From Prochlorococcus sp. AG-347-K18 (lineage in GTDB: Bacteria; Cyanobacteriota; Cyanobacteriia; PCC-6307; Cyanobiaceae), in assembly GCA_003281365.1 (NCBI GenBank), contig QCCF01000001.1, positions 124,001 through 188,000 of the forward strand: a stretch of 64,000 bases of DNA. Reading direction: 5' to 3'. Shown here in pieces: positions 39,223 through 49,716 of the stretch (its first letter is position 1; each line of letters starts with the position of its first letter). Below the pieces are notes generated by a model that worked only from the letters and a program-made list of their open reading frames with translations, searched no databases and was not told the origin of the DNA. Both the position numbers and the translations under genes were made by a program.

Positions 39223-40182
39223 TTATAGTTTAATAATATTCAACTCGACTATTATTGGGTCTGCCGTTTTACTGTCTTTTAAAGAAATAACCTCTAACCG
39301 ATATTTATTATTTTGATTTATCTTTAACGAATCTCTAATTTCCTTAATAAAGTCCCCTCTGGTAGTAATTTCGTTAACAATAGATTCTCTTAATTTAATT
39401 TTGTCTCTAGTTTTTCTCAACAAATTTTTAATTATTGAATTTATATTTTTATACTCAAGATCATTTTTTTCAAAAATTTCACTTGTAATAACTTCTCCTT
39501 TTCTTAGGATGATTTTATTTTGTAGTAACTCTGGGAATACAAAAACAAAATTATCTCCTTTCAAAACATTAGTTGCAGCTTTAATCAGTATGATCCAATC
39601 ACCGCCTTTTGAAGTGACTCCCTCTATTTCAGCAATATCATTAGTTCTCCATAAGAGAATATTTTTTACTTCTTTTTTACTAGGAATTACAATTTTCTTA
39701 ACATATTTATCAGCACTATTGTAAATCTCTCTAAGATCTATTTTTATATTTGGATTAGCAGTAACTTTTGCGATAAATAAAGTTTGCCCTCTTTTAATAA
39801 CAACATTTCCACTTCTAAACTCTTTAATGTCACTTTTTAGTTTGTTTAGTTCCTTTTCCTTATTATTAATTTTAACTTCAAGCCTCTTCCGTTCTTCCTG
39901 CAAAGGGAGAAGCGCCTTTTTACTCTCATCTAAAGTTTTTTGCAAAAAAGGAATATCAACAAAAAGTCTTTGCCGAAATTCCTCACTAAATAAAATTAAT
40001 AATCCTATAGATATTGCACTAATAAAGCCTCCAGTTATTATCGTTACAATTGTGGCGGTTTTTTTTGGTCTTAATTTTAAAATACTAAATCTTGCCTTAC
40101 CAATTTTTGTGCCTAGAAGATCCCCAAATGGAGCAATTAATCCTCCGAGTAATATTAAAAAAACAATCAAAATCCAAGCCAC
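39223..40182 (-). CDS. DUF3084 domain membrane protein with coiled coil
   Basis: A 319-residue cyanobacterial protein. Two N-terminal membrane helices (about 2-22 and 45-65) flank a basic loop ending KLRPKKTATIV, then a coiled coil at about 85-120 (KKALLPLQEERKRLEVKIN) and a soluble C-terminal part. This is the DUF3084 family, of unknown function. It lies 39 bases after the ntcA stop and 6 bases before the RNase H-fold gene, so all three may share the ntcA transcript. Confidence 0.82.
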   Translation of the reverse strand: MAWILIVFLILLGGLIAPFGDLLGTKIGKARFSILKLRPKKTATIVTIITGGFISAISIGLLILFSEEFRQRLFVDIPFLQKTLDESKKALLPLQEERKRLEVKINNKEKELNKLKSDIKEFRSGNVVIKRGQTLFIAKVTANPNIKIDLREIYNSADKYVKKIVIPSKKEVKNILLWRTNDIAEIEGVTSKGGDWIILIKAATNVLKGDNFVFVFPELLQNKIILRKGEVITSEIFEKNDLEYKNINSIIKNLLRKTRDKIKLRESIVNEITTRGDFIKEIRDSLKINQNNKYRLEVISLKDSKTADPIIVELNIIKL

Positions 40183-40221
40183 AATATTTGTTGCATTCCC
40201 TACATCATAATTAATGATGAT

Positions 40222-40956
40222 TCAATTAAATCTTTTTGCAAGCGCTATTGGGTCGAATACTGTAATTTTTTTTCTTTCAATGATAAGTAGGCCAGAATCT
40301 CTTAAATCTCCCAATAATCTTGTGATCGTTACTCTTGTTGAACCAATAGCTTCAGCAATAGCTTGATGTGAGAGTCTTAAATCAATTGTAATACCTTTTT
40401 CACTAGCAACACCGAAATCTCTACATAGAACCATTAAAAAGCTCACTAGACGAGAAGACATATCTCTGTGAGTGAGAGTTTCTATCATAGTTTCTGTTTG
40501 TAGGATCCTACTTGAAAGACCCTGCAATAATAATAATCCAACTGATGCATCTTCCTCTATTGCTTTTAAAACAGAATTCGCAGGTGCTGTTATCATTTCA
40601 ACTCTTGTGAAAGCTATTGCATGATAAAAACGATCAGATTTATGGCCAGTCAAAAGGGATAAAACACCAAAAAGACTATTTTCTCTTAAAAGAGCAACAG
40701 TTATCTCTTCACCTGATTCATAAACTCTCGACAGCCTTACGGCTCCTCTTCTAATCAAATAAACCCTCTCAGCGGGATCTCCAGGAAAAAAAATTGTTTT
40801 AGATCTCTCAACCATTTCTGTGGTTGCACCCTCTAGACCTTTAATTACTTCCATTAAAGTTCTATTGATTGGGAAACGTTCTCCAACGGAGTTAATTTTA
40901 CTTTGTCCGGATTGTTGCGAACTAAAGCGACTGAATCCTCGGGAAGAAGGTATCAT
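40222..40956 (-). CDS. ntcA: Global nitrogen regulator NtcA
   Basis: A 244-residue CRP/FNR-family regulator. The N-terminal cyclic-nucleotide-binding-like domain binds 2-oxoglutarate, and the C-terminal helix-turn-helix spans about residues 195-222 ([21 protein letters not shown]). It activates nitrogen-assimilation genes through GTA-N8-TAC sites when carbon is in excess of nitrogen. Its own promoter carries such a site, and amt1 in this window carries another. The DUF3084 and RNase H-fold genes follow on the same strand. Confidence 0.97.
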   Translation of the reverse strand: MIPSSRGFSRFSSQQSGQSKINSVGERFPINRTLMEVIKGLEGATTEMVERSKTIFFPGDPAERVYLIRRGAVRLSRVYESGEEITVALLRENSLFGVLSLLTGHKSDRFYHAIAFTRVEMITAPANSVLKAIEEDASVGLLLLQGLSSRILQTETMIETLTHRDMSSRLVSFLMVLCRDFGVASEKGITIDLRLSHQAIAEAIGSTRVTITRLLGDLRDSGLLIIERKKITVFDPIALAKRFN

Positions 40957-40976
40957 AAATATCTTTACTATTAAAA

Positions 40977-41018
40977 AACTTAAGAAGTCAACATAAAAAA
41001 TCTTGTATCAACAGTAAC
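40977..41018 (-). promoter_or_regulatory. NtcA-type promoter of ntcA (autoregulatory)
   Basis: On the minus strand GTTACTGTTGATAC (41005-41018) matches GTN10AC, the looser form of the NtcA consensus. A TAN3T -10 box (TAAGTT, 40977-40982) follows with 22 bases between. The -10 is 20 bases before the ntcA ATG, so the leader would be very short. Autoregulation of ntcA is known in other cyanobacteria. Confidence 0.68.
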
Positions 41019-41160
41019 AATTTTAAATTCTTTTTGACTTCTCCGTAAAATCCTATTGACTAGTTTCAGCTTTATCAAAAGTTTTTTTAAGTAAAATTAC
41101 ACTATATGCAGTGTTAATAAATCCTAATTATACTCTATATAGATCAAGAAATCTAAAATA

Positions 41161-41742
41161 ATGGTAATCAGTTCATCAAATAGTTATTCAAAGAGCAATT
41201 CTGATGTAATAAAAATAAATCCTTCTAACAAAATAAATGTAAAAAGATTTACTCAAAACGGACAAATCCAAATCTATAAATCTTCATTTAGAGGAAGTTA
41301 TTCCTCAATTATTAGTGATTGTCTAAGAAATGCTTCTCTTGGCAGGAAAGTCCTTTTAGTACAATTCATGAAAGGAGGCGTCAATCAAGGAATTAATAAT
41401 AAAGTAAGACTTTGTGACAACTTAACTTGGGTAAGGTCATCTCATTCTTTCGATCAATATCATTCTGCAGAAATTGAAAATAATGAAAATTTAAAAAAAT
41501 CTATCCATCAATCGACTTTTGAATTATGGAATTTTTGTAAAAAAGAATTACTTTCTGGAGAAAATGATCAAATAATACTTGATGAAATTTTACTTGCAAT
41601 AGAGAGGAAAATTATTGACAAGGATGATTTGATTTCAACACTTGAAAACCGATTTATTTCAGGAGATGTAATCCTTACTGGTACAGATATCCCTAAAGAT
41701 TTATTACTAATGGCCAACCAAATTACAGAACTGCGCTCATAA
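41161..41742 (+). CDS. CobO/BtuR-like protein lacking the P-loop
   Basis: A 193-residue protein aligning by eye with ATP:corrinoid adenosyltransferases (BtuR/CobO): GRKVLLVQFMKGG (62-73), ILDEI for Walker B and DVILTGTDIPKDLLLMANQITEL near the end. The Walker A position, normally TGNGKGKT, reads SSFRGSYSS (about 41-49) and lacks the key lysine and threonine. The C-terminal tail of CobO is also missing. Adenosyltransferase activity is therefore doubtful. It is divergent from ntcA and 4 bases ahead of dcd. Confidence 0.72.
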   Translation: MVISSSNSYSKSNSDVIKINPSNKINVKRFTQNGQIQIYKSSFRGSYSSIISDCLRNASLGRKVLLVQFMKGGVNQGINNKVRLCDNLTWVRSSHSFDQYHSAEIENNENLKKSIHQSTFELWNFCKKELLSGENDQIILDEILLAIERKIIDKDDLISTLENRFISGDVILTGTDIPKDLLLMANQITELRS

Positions 41743-41746
41743 AACA

Positions 41747-42340
41747 ATGCTTAAAAATGATCTTTGGATAAATCAAAAAGCTTCTGAAGGGATGATAACC
41801 CCCTTCCAATCAAATCTGGTGCGACATCTTGAGCCTGAAAACCAGCAAAAGCCTGTTTTAAGTTATGGATGTTCCTCTTATGGCTATGATTTAAGACTTT
41901 CATCAAAAGAATTCATGATTTTTAGGCATATCCCAGGTACTGTGATGAATCCTAAAAAGTTTAATCCTGACAATTTAGAAAAAACAGTTCTTCATCATGA
42001 TGATGATGGAGAATTTTTTATTCTTCCTGCTCATTCCTATGGGTTAGGAGTAGCTTTAGAAAAGATGAAAGTACCTGAAAATATAACTGTAATTTGCATA
42101 GGGAAAAGTACTTATGCCCGACTAGGAATTATAGTTAATACAACTCCTGCAGAAGCAGGATGGGAAGGTCACCTGACTTTAGAGTTTAGTAATAGTTCAG
42201 GGGCGGATTGCAGAATTTATGCTAAAGAGGGAATCTGTCAACTGCTGTTTTTTGAGGGAGACCCTTGCGCTACAACATATCAAGACAGAAGAGGTAAATA
42301 TCAAAATCAACCAGAGAAAGTAACTCTAGCTAAAATCTAA
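41747..42340 (+). CDS. dcd: dCTP deaminase
   Basis: Dcd deaminates dCTP to dUTP, feeding thymidylate synthesis. The 197-residue protein shows SYGCSSYGYDLRL, the substrate-binding GKSTYARLGI and catalytic VNTTPAEAGWEGHLTLEFSN segments split here, and a C-terminal QDRRGKYQNQ tail that closes the active site. It precedes thyX by 1 base, joining two steps of dTMP production in one operon. Confidence 0.96.
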   Translation: MLKNDLWINQKASEGMITPFQSNLVRHLEPENQQKPVLSYGCSSYGYDLRLSSKEFMIFRHIPGTVMNPKKFNPDNLEKTVLHHDDDGEFFILPAHSYGLGVALEKMKVPENITVICIGKSTYARLGIIVNTTPAEAGWEGHLTLEFSNSSGADCRIYAKEGICQLLFFEGDPCATTYQDRRGKYQNQPEKVTLAKI

Positions 42341-42341
42341 A

Positions 42342-42974
42342 ATGAGTAAAGTTGAACTAATTTCGCTAACTCCTGATGCTGAAAAAACAATGGCTTACAT
42401 TGCAAGAGTTAGTAATCCAAACAATCAGAAAAATGAAGATTATTCAAAATTATTGAGTTATTGCATTAAAAATGAACATTGGAGTGTATTCGAACAGTCA
42501 TTCATGACGCTACAGATAGAAACCAATAGAGGAATTGCGGCTCAAATTTTAAGGCATAGATCATTTACTTTTCAGGAATTTTCACAGAGATATGCAGATA
42601 GTTCTCAATTAGGGAATATCCCTTTACCAGAGTTAAGAAGACAGGATTTTAAAAATAGGCAAAATTCTATCCCAGACCTTTCTGATGAGTTAAAAAAAAG
42701 ATTCAATGCAAAAATCTCTTCACATTTCAAAGCTGCTTCTGAATTGTATGAAGATTTACTTGCTGAAGGGATTGCTAAAGAATGTGCGAGATTTGTTTTG
42801 CCATTAGCAACTCCTACTCGGATTTATATGTCTGGATCATGCCGATCTTGGATACATTACATACATTTAAGATCAGCGAATGGAACCCAAAAAGAACACA
42901 AAATCATTGCTGAAAATTGTAAGTCTATTTTTAAAAGAAGCTTCCCAACTGTATCAAAATCACTAGGTTGGTGA
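42342..42974 (+). CDS. thyX: Flavin-dependent thymidylate synthase
   Basis: ThyX makes dTMP from dUMP using FAD and methylene-tetrahydrofolate. The 210-residue protein has the signature RHRSFTFQEFSQRY (R71-Y84) and the late SGSCRSWIHYIHLRS region. It is the FAD type, unrelated to ThyA. It begins 1 base after the dcd stop, an operon of two dTMP-supply enzymes, and converges on the thioredoxin-like gene with 3 bases between stops. Confidence 0.97.
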   Translation: MSKVELISLTPDAEKTMAYIARVSNPNNQKNEDYSKLLSYCIKNEHWSVFEQSFMTLQIETNRGIAAQILRHRSFTFQEFSQRYADSSQLGNIPLPELRRQDFKNRQNSIPDLSDELKKRFNAKISSHFKAASELYEDLLAEGIAKECARFVLPLATPTRIYMSGSCRSWIHYIHLRSANGTQKEHKIIAENCKSIFKRSFPTVSKSLGW

Positions 42975-42977
42975 AAG

Positions 42978-43523
42978 TTATCCATGACTTCGTGGAGAAA
43001 TTTCATTATTTTTATATTCTTTGAGTGATGAAAATTCAGAATTAAGAATTTTTTCTTTAGAAGGCACTTCTCTTTCTAAGTGAGCAATAGATTCTCTTAT
43101 TGTTAATTCTTCTTGTTTACCAATAAAGGTAGTTTGCAAATTACCTTTTCTGTCAAAAAGATTAACTTGAGGAATCCCATTGACTTCAAATTTTTGGATG
43201 TAATTTGCCCACTTTTTATTATCAACATTTAAAAAAACAAAGTTAATATCTTTTTCGTATTCATCTTTTAAAGCATTTACTTTTGGAGCCATTTCTTTAC
43301 AAACTTCACACCAATCAGCATAAAATTCTAGAAAAGTAGGCTTATTATTTTTAAAAGCTATTTCAGGGTCAATAGATAATTCTCCAAAACTCTTAAGAAG
43401 GTAAGTTGATTGAAAAAAGAGATTTCTAAAAAAAACTAAAGAAAAAATAACAATAGCAATAAAAAAAATGATTATTACTTTTAAATTTGCCTTTAAAAGT
43501 GGCTCTCTAGTCTCGGATTTCAC
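42978..43523 (-). CDS. txlA: Membrane-anchored thioredoxin-like protein (TxlA/HCF164 type)
   Basis: A 181-residue protein with a single N-terminal membrane helix (about 12-33) and a thioredoxin domain with the active site WCEVCKEM and a cis-proline in NGIPQVNLFD. TxlA/HCF164 proteins face the lumen or periplasm and pass electrons for cytochrome c and b6f maturation, with CcdA as partner. No ccdA is adjacent. It converges with thyX and is followed upstream by glmM on the other strand. Confidence 0.88.
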   Translation of the reverse strand: MKSETREPLLKANLKVIIIFFIAIVIFSLVFFRNLFFQSTYLLKSFGELSIDPEIAFKNNKPTFLEFYADWCEVCKEMAPKVNALKDEYEKDINFVFLNVDNKKWANYIQKFEVNGIPQVNLFDRKGNLQTTFIGKQEELTIRESIAHLEREVPSKEKILNSEFSSLKEYKNNEISPRSHG

Positions 43524-43659
43524 TATTAGTACCTATTTATTAGGTCTATCTTAAATAAGTTAAACAAATAAAGAGAATTTAAATACTTTACCTTTTAATT
43601 AACTGATAAAATAAAAACTAAACCATAATCAAATCATCTTCGATTCCAGATATCTTATT

Positions 43660-45012
43660 ATGCAATCAATCTTTGGAACTGATGGTATAAGAGGAAGATT
43701 TAATAAAGAGATAACCTACTCTTTAGCTTATAAAGTTGGATTTGCTTTAGGTTCAAATTTAAAAAATGATAATCCCATATTAATTGGAAGAGATACAAGA
43801 CTTAGTGGAGATATTCTGCTTCAGGCGATAACAAAAGGTATAAATGAAAGTGGGAAAAAATTCATAAATCTTGGAATATGCCCTACCCCAGCTATTCCTT
43901 TTTTAATCAAGCACGAAAAATTTAGTAGTGGGATAATGATATCTGCAAGTCATAATCCGCCCGAATATAATGGCATAAAGATTTTTGATCATAAGGGACA
44001 AAAAATTACAAAGAATTTCGAAAATAAAATTCAAAAATTAATTGAAGATTCAAATCTAAATATATCCATTCCTATAAAAGAGATCTCTATTAAGAATAAT
44101 GAAGAGCTTATGGATCTTTATATTCAAAGCCTAATTCAAACAATGGGTGGAGAAAATTTAAGAGGTATGAAAATAATATTAGATACATGCTATGGATCAG
44201 CAACAACCTGCGCAAAAAAAATTTTTCTGAATCTCGGTGCAGATGTAAGAGTTATCAACAACTCTAAAAATGGATTAAAAATTAATATGAATTGCGGTTC
44301 TACTTACCTCGAACCTTTAAAACAAGCATTAAAAGAAAGTCCTGCGGATATGGCATTTAGCTTTGATGGAGATGCGGATAGAGTAATTGGATTAGATTCT
44401 AAAGGCAATGTACTAGATGGAGATCATATTCTTTTTCTCTGGGGTAGAGAACTTATGGAACAAAAAATTCTTACAAACAATTTACTCATATCAACTCAAA
44501 TGGCAAATTTAGGTTTTGAAAAGGCATGGAATAAAATTGGCGGAATTTTATATAGGACCGAAGTAGGAGATAAATACGTTCATAACGCTATTAGGGAAAA
44601 AAAAGCTGTATTAGGCGGTGAGCAGTCAGGTCATATACTTTCAAAAATTAACAATTTTTCTGGAGATGGAATATTGACTGCACTTCAAATTTCTAAATAT
44701 TGCAAAAAGAAAAATATTACTTTAAATGATTGGCTTAAAAGTAGTTTCCACCCTTTTCCTCAGAAACTAACCAACATTAAATTAGATTTTAATATCAATA
44801 AGATAAATCCAAAAACCAAAATCTTAATCGATAAAACTATAGAAAATTTTCAGGCAATTTATTCTGATAATTGTAGAATTTACATTAGACCAAGCGGTAC
44901 AGAACCCATAATACGAGTTCTTGTTGAGGCCAATAATCAAAAGAAAGTTTCTTCTTTATCAAACGAAATAGCTAACAAACTCTTTTTAGAAATCAACAGA
45001 ATAATTAATTAG
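43660..45012 (+). CDS. glmM: Phosphoglucosamine mutase
   Basis: GlmM converts glucosamine 6- to 1-phosphate for UDP-GlcNAc and peptidoglycan. The 450-residue protein has [11 protein letters not shown], the phosphoserine loop [14 protein letters not shown] (S97), DGDADRVIG and the C-terminal [15 protein letters not shown] loop. The GIRG start and SASHN loop separate it from the hexomutase at 12699-14153. It converges on trmB. Confidence 0.95.
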   Translation: MQSIFGTDGIRGRFNKEITYSLAYKVGFALGSNLKNDNPILIGRDTRLSGDILLQAITKGINESGKKFINLGICPTPAIPFLIKHEKFSSGIMISASHNPPEYNGIKIFDHKGQKITKNFENKIQKLIEDSNLNISIPIKEISIKNNEELMDLYIQSLIQTMGGENLRGMKIILDTCYGSATTCAKKIFLNLGADVRVINNSKNGLKINMNCGSTYLEPLKQALKESPADMAFSFDGDADRVIGLDSKGNVLDGDHILFLWGRELMEQKILTNNLLISTQMANLGFEKAWNKIGGILYRTEVGDKYVHNAIREKKAVLGGEQSGHILSKINNFSGDGILTALQISKYCKKKNITLNDWLKSSFHPFPQKLTNIKLDFNINKINPKTKILIDKTIENFQAIYSDNCRIYIRPSGTEPIIRVLVEANNQKKVSSLSNEIANKLFLEINRIIN

Positions 45013-45019
45013 TTATTAA

Positions 45020-45649
45020 TCATATTTTTATATAAATCCTCTCAAAGATATCAAGTCGATTAGATATAACATACTCTTCCCTTTTGGTTTTAAATTTGTT
45101 GGGATTAAAACTCTCGGAGTAATTAAAATCCTTTTCATGTAGTGTTTTAAAATTAAAATTACTAGATATTATGCAATCCATATAATCAAATAAATCTTTT
45201 ACATCAGTTTTGATAAATATTAGAGAACCTTTTTGTAATGTCTTTGAAAGAATATTGATAAATTCTGGCTGGATTATACGCCTTTTATAATGTCTCTTTT
45301 TGAACCATGGATCAGGAAAATTAAAAGAAATACTTTTTATATTTTTGATAATAAATTTATTTTCATTATTATTCAAAATATTATAAGCATTACCAAATAC
45401 AAAATATAAATTTTCAATTTCTACTTTACGAGCTCTTAATCTAGCATTTTTTACTAATTTCTCACGGATTTCAATTCCCAAATAATTCCAACTAATATTT
45501 GCCAAAGCTAAATCGGATAGAAACTCACCAGCTGCACAGCCAATATCTAAATGAAGATTTAATTTAGAATCACCAAACATTTCAATCAAAGAAGGGATTC
45601 TCTCAATTTCTTTAAAATTAATACTAAGCGGATTAACATGCTGTCTCAT
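45020..45649 (-). CDS. trmB: tRNA (guanine-N7-)-methyltransferase
   Basis: TrmB methylates G46 of tRNA with SAM. The 209-residue protein has the SAM-binding [13 protein letters not shown], the [11 protein letters not shown] and [16 protein letters not shown] motifs and a TKREEYV tail, all diagnostic. Length is normal. The start is ATG 45649. Stops of trmB and glmM are 7 bases apart. Confidence 0.96.
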   Translation of the reverse strand: MRQHVNPLSINFKEIERIPSLIEMFGDSKLNLHLDIGCAAGEFLSDLALANISWNYLGIEIREKLVKNARLRARKVEIENLYFVFGNAYNILNNNENKFIIKNIKSISFNFPDPWFKKRHYKRRIIQPEFINILSKTLQKGSLIFIKTDVKDLFDYMDCIISSNFNFKTLHEKDFNYSESFNPNKFKTKREEYVISNRLDIFERIYIKI

Positions 45650-45769
45650 GGAGTTATTAATTTATTTCGCCACAATAATCTTTAAGATGCATAATATTCA
45701 TAACTATGACAATAATAAGTTAAAAAGTATCTTGATGTTTAATAATTATGTATATAAAAAGAAAAAGTT

Positions 45770-46387
45770 TTGAACGTTTTTAATCAACTTTCTATCTGGC
45801 TATCTTTTCAACTTTCTATAATTTTCCTTATTGGCATACCTGTCTCATTATTCTTTTGGTCAATTAAAAAAAGAAATAAAGCTGTTAATAGACTTCTATC
45901 AATCTATTGGAAAATATCACTTTTATTTTTTATAAGCCTTTTACTTTTAATAGGTAAGTATGATTATGCACTTGTAATAACAAATATTTCAACATTATTA
46001 ATGACGATTTCAGTTTGGTTTTGGAACGATATTAATGATGAATTAAGCGAATATGATTTTTCTTACGCCCTAACTACAACCACTAAAGTATGGAGATGGT
46101 CAGTAACGTTTATAAGTTTTAATATCTTAATTCAAAGCTTACTTAACTATAGCTGTTTTTCCTCTATTAATTCAGCTTTATGTGAAATATGGCTCCAACC
46201 TTCTTCAAATTTATATATTTTTATAAAAAGCTTATTTAATTTTTTCTTCGGAGCAAACTTCACTCAACCGATAGCAAAATTTTTAGGATTATTTTCATTA
46301 TTAATCTATAGTTTGGGATTGATTCAATGGTCGATAATTAAATTACCTAAAAGTGGAAGAAACTCTTGCTTCTCCAAAAATGAATGA
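45770..46387 (+). CDS. DUF3177 family membrane protein
   Basis: A 205-residue polytopic protein with about five to six hydrophobic segments, tryptophan-rich (FWSIKKRN, VWFWNDINDELSEYDFSYALTTTT split). It resembles the cyanobacterial DUF3177 family, of unknown function. The start at 45770 is TTG. Its end overlaps the next gene by 8 bases (ATG at 46380 inside the last codons), suggesting translational coupling. Confidence 0.75.
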   Translation: MNVFNQLSIWLSFQLSIIFLIGIPVSLFFWSIKKRNKAVNRLLSIYWKISLLFFISLLLLIGKYDYALVITNISTLLMTISVWFWNDINDELSEYDFSYALTTTTKVWRWSVTFISFNILIQSLLNYSCFSSINSALCEIWLQPSSNLYIFIKSLFNFFFGANFTQPIAKFLGLFSLLIYSLGLIQWSIIKLPKSGRNSCFSKNE

Positions 46388-46688
46388 AATTGACTTAATA
46401 AGTAAATTAGAACAGATAAGTTCATTCATACCTGACAGGATACTAAAACTAGAAGGATACGTTCTTAAAAAAGATCAAAAAGAACAATTAGAAATAATTA
46501 TTTTCAGAGGTTTTAGTAGCTCTACAACACATCCAATTGAAATAAATTTAGAAAAAAAAGCTATAGACTTTAAATGTGTATTCTCAAATTATAAACTTTA
46601 TAAGGCTCCCTTAAAAGAAAACAAAGATAGCTTTATTAGAGAAAATCAAAACTCATTTTTCTTTTTGAATCAAAAAAATTGGGTTTAA
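46380..46688 (+). CDS. Conserved small protein, possibly DUF7734-like
   Basis: A 102-residue soluble protein if translation starts at ATG 46380, eight bases inside the preceding gene; an earlier GTG/ATG frame opens at 46353 and would add nine residues. The segment [19 protein letters not shown] and a strand-rich centre ([15 protein letters not shown]) look like a folded beta-rich domain. Similar short proteins occur beside such genes in cyanobacteria, but I cannot place it with confidence. Its 3' end overlaps the ileS stop by 4 bases. Confidence 0.58.
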   Translation: MNEIDLISKLEQISSFIPDRILKLEGYVLKKDQKEQLEIIIFRGFSSSTTHPIEINLEKKAIDFKCVFSNYKLYKAPLKENKDSFIRENQNSFFFLNQKNWV

Positions 46689-49591
46689 TTAAATTCAAGA
46701 TTAATAATATTTGAACATCTTTTGCATAATTTTGTGTTTTGGATTCCACTAAAAGTTTCTTTTTGATAATGCCAACATCTGTCACATTTTTGACCATTAG
46801 CTTTAAGAATTTGAATTTTGCCAAGTTGATTGTTATCAATAATTAGAGAATTATTAACCAAATCTGATACTATTTGAAAATTTGAAACTATGAGCCAATC
46901 CCTAAATAAATCTACATCTTCATTGCCAAATTTTTTAAGCCAAATAAGAGAACCTTCTACAAGTTTATTATCAGGTAAATAGTTCACTTCTGTTTCTAAA
47001 GCTGCTCCAATGATTTGTTTATTTCTACAAACTTCTATAGCTTTGTTAATTTCGACTCTCAAATTTCTTAAGTTTGAAATGTGCTCATTAAGAGCTTTAT
47101 TTTTCCATGACTGCGAAAACGTTGGCCATCCTCTTTGAAATACTGATTTTTCTTCAGTAGAGTATGGAATATTTTGCCAAATATCTTCGGCCATATGGCA
47201 AAGAACTGGAGAGATAAGAACCGCTAAATTTTCAACAACAATAGACATCACAAATTGACATGATCTTCTCCTAAATTGCGATTTAGAACTTACATATAAC
47301 CTATCCTTTGCAATATCCAAATAAAAATTTGAGAGATCTACAACGCAAAAACTTTGTAAGATTTGAAAAAATTTTGAAAATTCATAATTTTCATAAGCAT
47401 CTGATATTTGATCTGTAACCTCAGCTAATCTGCCTAACATCCATTGATCTAAGAGCGGTAATTGATCAATTTCGAAACTATTAATATTAGGGTCAAAATC
47501 ATGAATGTTTCCAAGAAGATATCTGGCAGTATTGCGTACTTTTCTATAAACGTCAGAAAGTTGCTTAAGTATATTTGAGCCAATTGGAACATCTACTGAA
47601 TAATCTACAGAACTTACCCATAGCCTTAAAACATCAGCACCATAAGCAGGTTCAGTTTTTTTATTATTTCCTCCATTAATAATTATGTTTGGATCAACAA
47701 CGTTACCTAAAGATTTGCTCATTTTTCTTCCATTTTCATCAAGTGCAAAACCATGAGTTAAAACTTTTTTATAAGGCGGTTTATTATTTACTGCAACAGA
47801 TGTTAGCAAAGAAGACTGGAACCAACCTCGATGTTGATCTGAGCCCTCTAAATAAAGATCTGCTGGATATTCTAATTCACTTCTTTTTTCACACACTGCA
47901 GCCCAACTAGATCCTGAATCGAACCAGACATCCATGGTATCCGTACCTTTTTCCCATAGATAAGATTCTTTCACATAATTTTCTGGCAATAGATTCTTAA
48001 CATCCCAATCCCACCAAATATCAGCTCCGTATTCACTAAAAAGTTTTTGAATATGATTGATGATTTCCTGGTTCAGAAGAATTTCATTACCATTTTTTTT
48101 ATAAAAAACTGGAATTGGTAAACCCCATGACCTTTGTCTAGAAATACACCAGTCTCCTCTACTGACAACCATAGAGTAAATTCTTTTCTTCCCTGTTCTA
48201 GGCATCCATTCAACATCCTCGATTGCCTTTAATGCCGATGATCTGAAGCCTTTTACAGAAGCAAACCATTGTTCTGTTGCTCTAAAAATAGTTGGTTTTT
48301 TTGTCCTCCAATCATAAGGATATCTATGCTTATAATTTTCTTTAAATAAAAGCAAATTATTTCCACTTAAGTGTTCAATAATTAAATCATTTGCGTCTTT
48401 AAGGACATTTGCCCCTTTAAATTGTCCTGAATAATTATTAAAGTTCCCTTTTTCGTCAACAACGCAGGTTACAGGCAGATCATATTTCAATCCAACATTA
48501 AAATCATCTATCCCATGGCCAGGAGCAGTATGAACAATGCCAGTGCCAGATTCTGTAGTAATATAATCTCCTCCAATTACAATTCTGCAATTTTTATCTT
48601 TAGTAGGATGTTGATATTCAATATTTTCCAAGATAGTCCCTTTAACCTCTAACAGACTCTTAAAGTCTTTATTAAATTTATTACTAATTTCAGTGGATAA
48701 TTCTTTGGCAAAAAGGTATATTTTATTCTCTTCATCACTTGCAAAAACATAATTTATTTTTGGATTTACTGCAACTGCTTCATTTGCCGGTATTGTCCAT
48801 GGTGTTGTGGTCCAAATAGTTATGAAAGAATTCTCTAGAAAAAAATCCTTTTTAATATGGGGATTTTTTTGACAGATTTGCAAAAGGACTTCCTCAGATA
48901 TCCTAGTAATCTTTAAGGAGACATAAATACTTTTTGAATAATGTTCTTCAGGATATTCTAATTCTGCTTCTGCTAATGCAGTCCTAGAACTAGGACTCCA
49001 ATGAACTGGTTTAAGACCTCGATATATATATCCATTTAAAAACATCTTTCCAAATACTCCAATCTGAGCAGATTCATAACCTTTCTTGAGAGTTAGATAA
49101 GGATTTTCCCAATCTCCCCATATGCCCCACCTTTTAAAACCCTCTTTTTGATTATTAATTTGAATATGTGCATAATCTGTTGCTTTTTTCCTAAGCTCTA
49201 GAGTATCAAGGTTCTTTCTTTCTTCAGACTTCAAATTCTGAAGTACTTTTAATTCAATAGGTAGACCATGACAGTCCCAGCCAGGAACATAATGTACCTT
49301 AAATCCTTTCAATGTTTTGTACTTATTGATTATGTCTTTTAAAACTTTGTTAAGAGCATGACCCATATGAAGCGCTCCATTTGCATAAGGTGGGCCATCG
49401 TGTAGTGTAAATGTCTTTCCTTTGTTATTTGCACCCAATTCAAAATCAATTTTATTCTTAGCCCAAAAATCCTGAATCTCTGGTTCTCTTAAAACTGAAT
49501 TAGCACGCATTGAGAAATCAGTTTTTAATAAATTTAAAGTTTCTTTGTAAGAAAAGTCTGGTCTTTGTTCTTTGTTATTTTGAGATTTCAT
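46685..49591 (-). CDS. ileS: Isoleucyl-tRNA synthetase
   Basis: A 968-residue class I synthetase. It has the [17 protein letters not shown] motif, the large CP1 editing domain ([17 protein letters not shown]), KMSKS ([10 protein letters not shown]) and a C-terminal zinc region (CDRCWHY and CKRC). This is the bacterial IleS type, charging tRNA-Ile including the lysidine-modified Ile2 that the CAT tRNA at 17187 might be. The start is ATG 49591; the leader upstream holds an inverted repeat around 49637-49655. Confidence 0.98.
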   Translation of the reverse strand: MKSQNNKEQRPDFSYKETLNLLKTDFSMRANSVLREPEIQDFWAKNKIDFELGANNKGKTFTLHDGPPYANGALHMGHALNKVLKDIINKYKTLKGFKVHYVPGWDCHGLPIELKVLQNLKSEERKNLDTLELRKKATDYAHIQINNQKEGFKRWGIWGDWENPYLTLKKGYESAQIGVFGKMFLNGYIYRGLKPVHWSPSSRTALAEAELEYPEEHYSKSIYVSLKITRISEEVLLQICQKNPHIKKDFFLENSFITIWTTTPWTIPANEAVAVNPKINYVFASDEENKIYLFAKELSTEISNKFNKDFKSLLEVKGTILENIEYQHPTKDKNCRIVIGGDYITTESGTGIVHTAPGHGIDDFNVGLKYDLPVTCVVDEKGNFNNYSGQFKGANVLKDANDLIIEHLSGNNLLLFKENYKHRYPYDWRTKKPTIFRATEQWFASVKGFRSSALKAIEDVEWMPRTGKKRIYSMVVSRGDWCISRQRSWGLPIPVFYKKNGNEILLNQEIINHIQKLFSEYGADIWWDWDVKNLLPENYVKESYLWEKGTDTMDVWFDSGSSWAAVCEKRSELEYPADLYLEGSDQHRGWFQSSLLTSVAVNNKPPYKKVLTHGFALDENGRKMSKSLGNVVDPNIIINGGNNKKTEPAYGADVLRLWVSSVDYSVDVPIGSNILKQLSDVYRKVRNTARYLLGNIHDFDPNINSFEIDQLPLLDQWMLGRLAEVTDQISDAYENYEFSKFFQILQSFCVVDLSNFYLDIAKDRLYVSSKSQFRRRSCQFVMSIVVENLAVLISPVLCHMAEDIWQNIPYSTEEKSVFQRGWPTFSQSWKNKALNEHISNLRNLRVEINKAIEVCRNKQIIGAALETEVNYLPDNKLVEGSLIWLKKFGNEDVDLFRDWLIVSNFQIVSDLVNNSLIIDNNQLGKIQILKANGQKCDRCWHYQKETFSGIQNTKLCKRCSNIINLEFN

Positions 49592-49692
49592 ATGAAGGCA
49601 TAAGAAATATAGAGGATCAATAGAATTGTTTAAATAAATCTAATATATTTAGATTCTTTCTTTATTGACCTATGGTCTTTTGAGCATGTTTC

Positions 49693-49716
49693 AAAAAACC
49701 AATAATTTTGGTTTTT
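49693..49716 (-). terminator. Rho-independent terminator behind the Ycf66-like gene
   Basis: A 9-bp stem (AAAAACCAA / TTGGTTTTT) with a 5-base loop lies at 49694-49716, right at the stop of the minus-strand Ycf66-like gene, and is followed by T residues on that strand. Confidence 0.72.
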
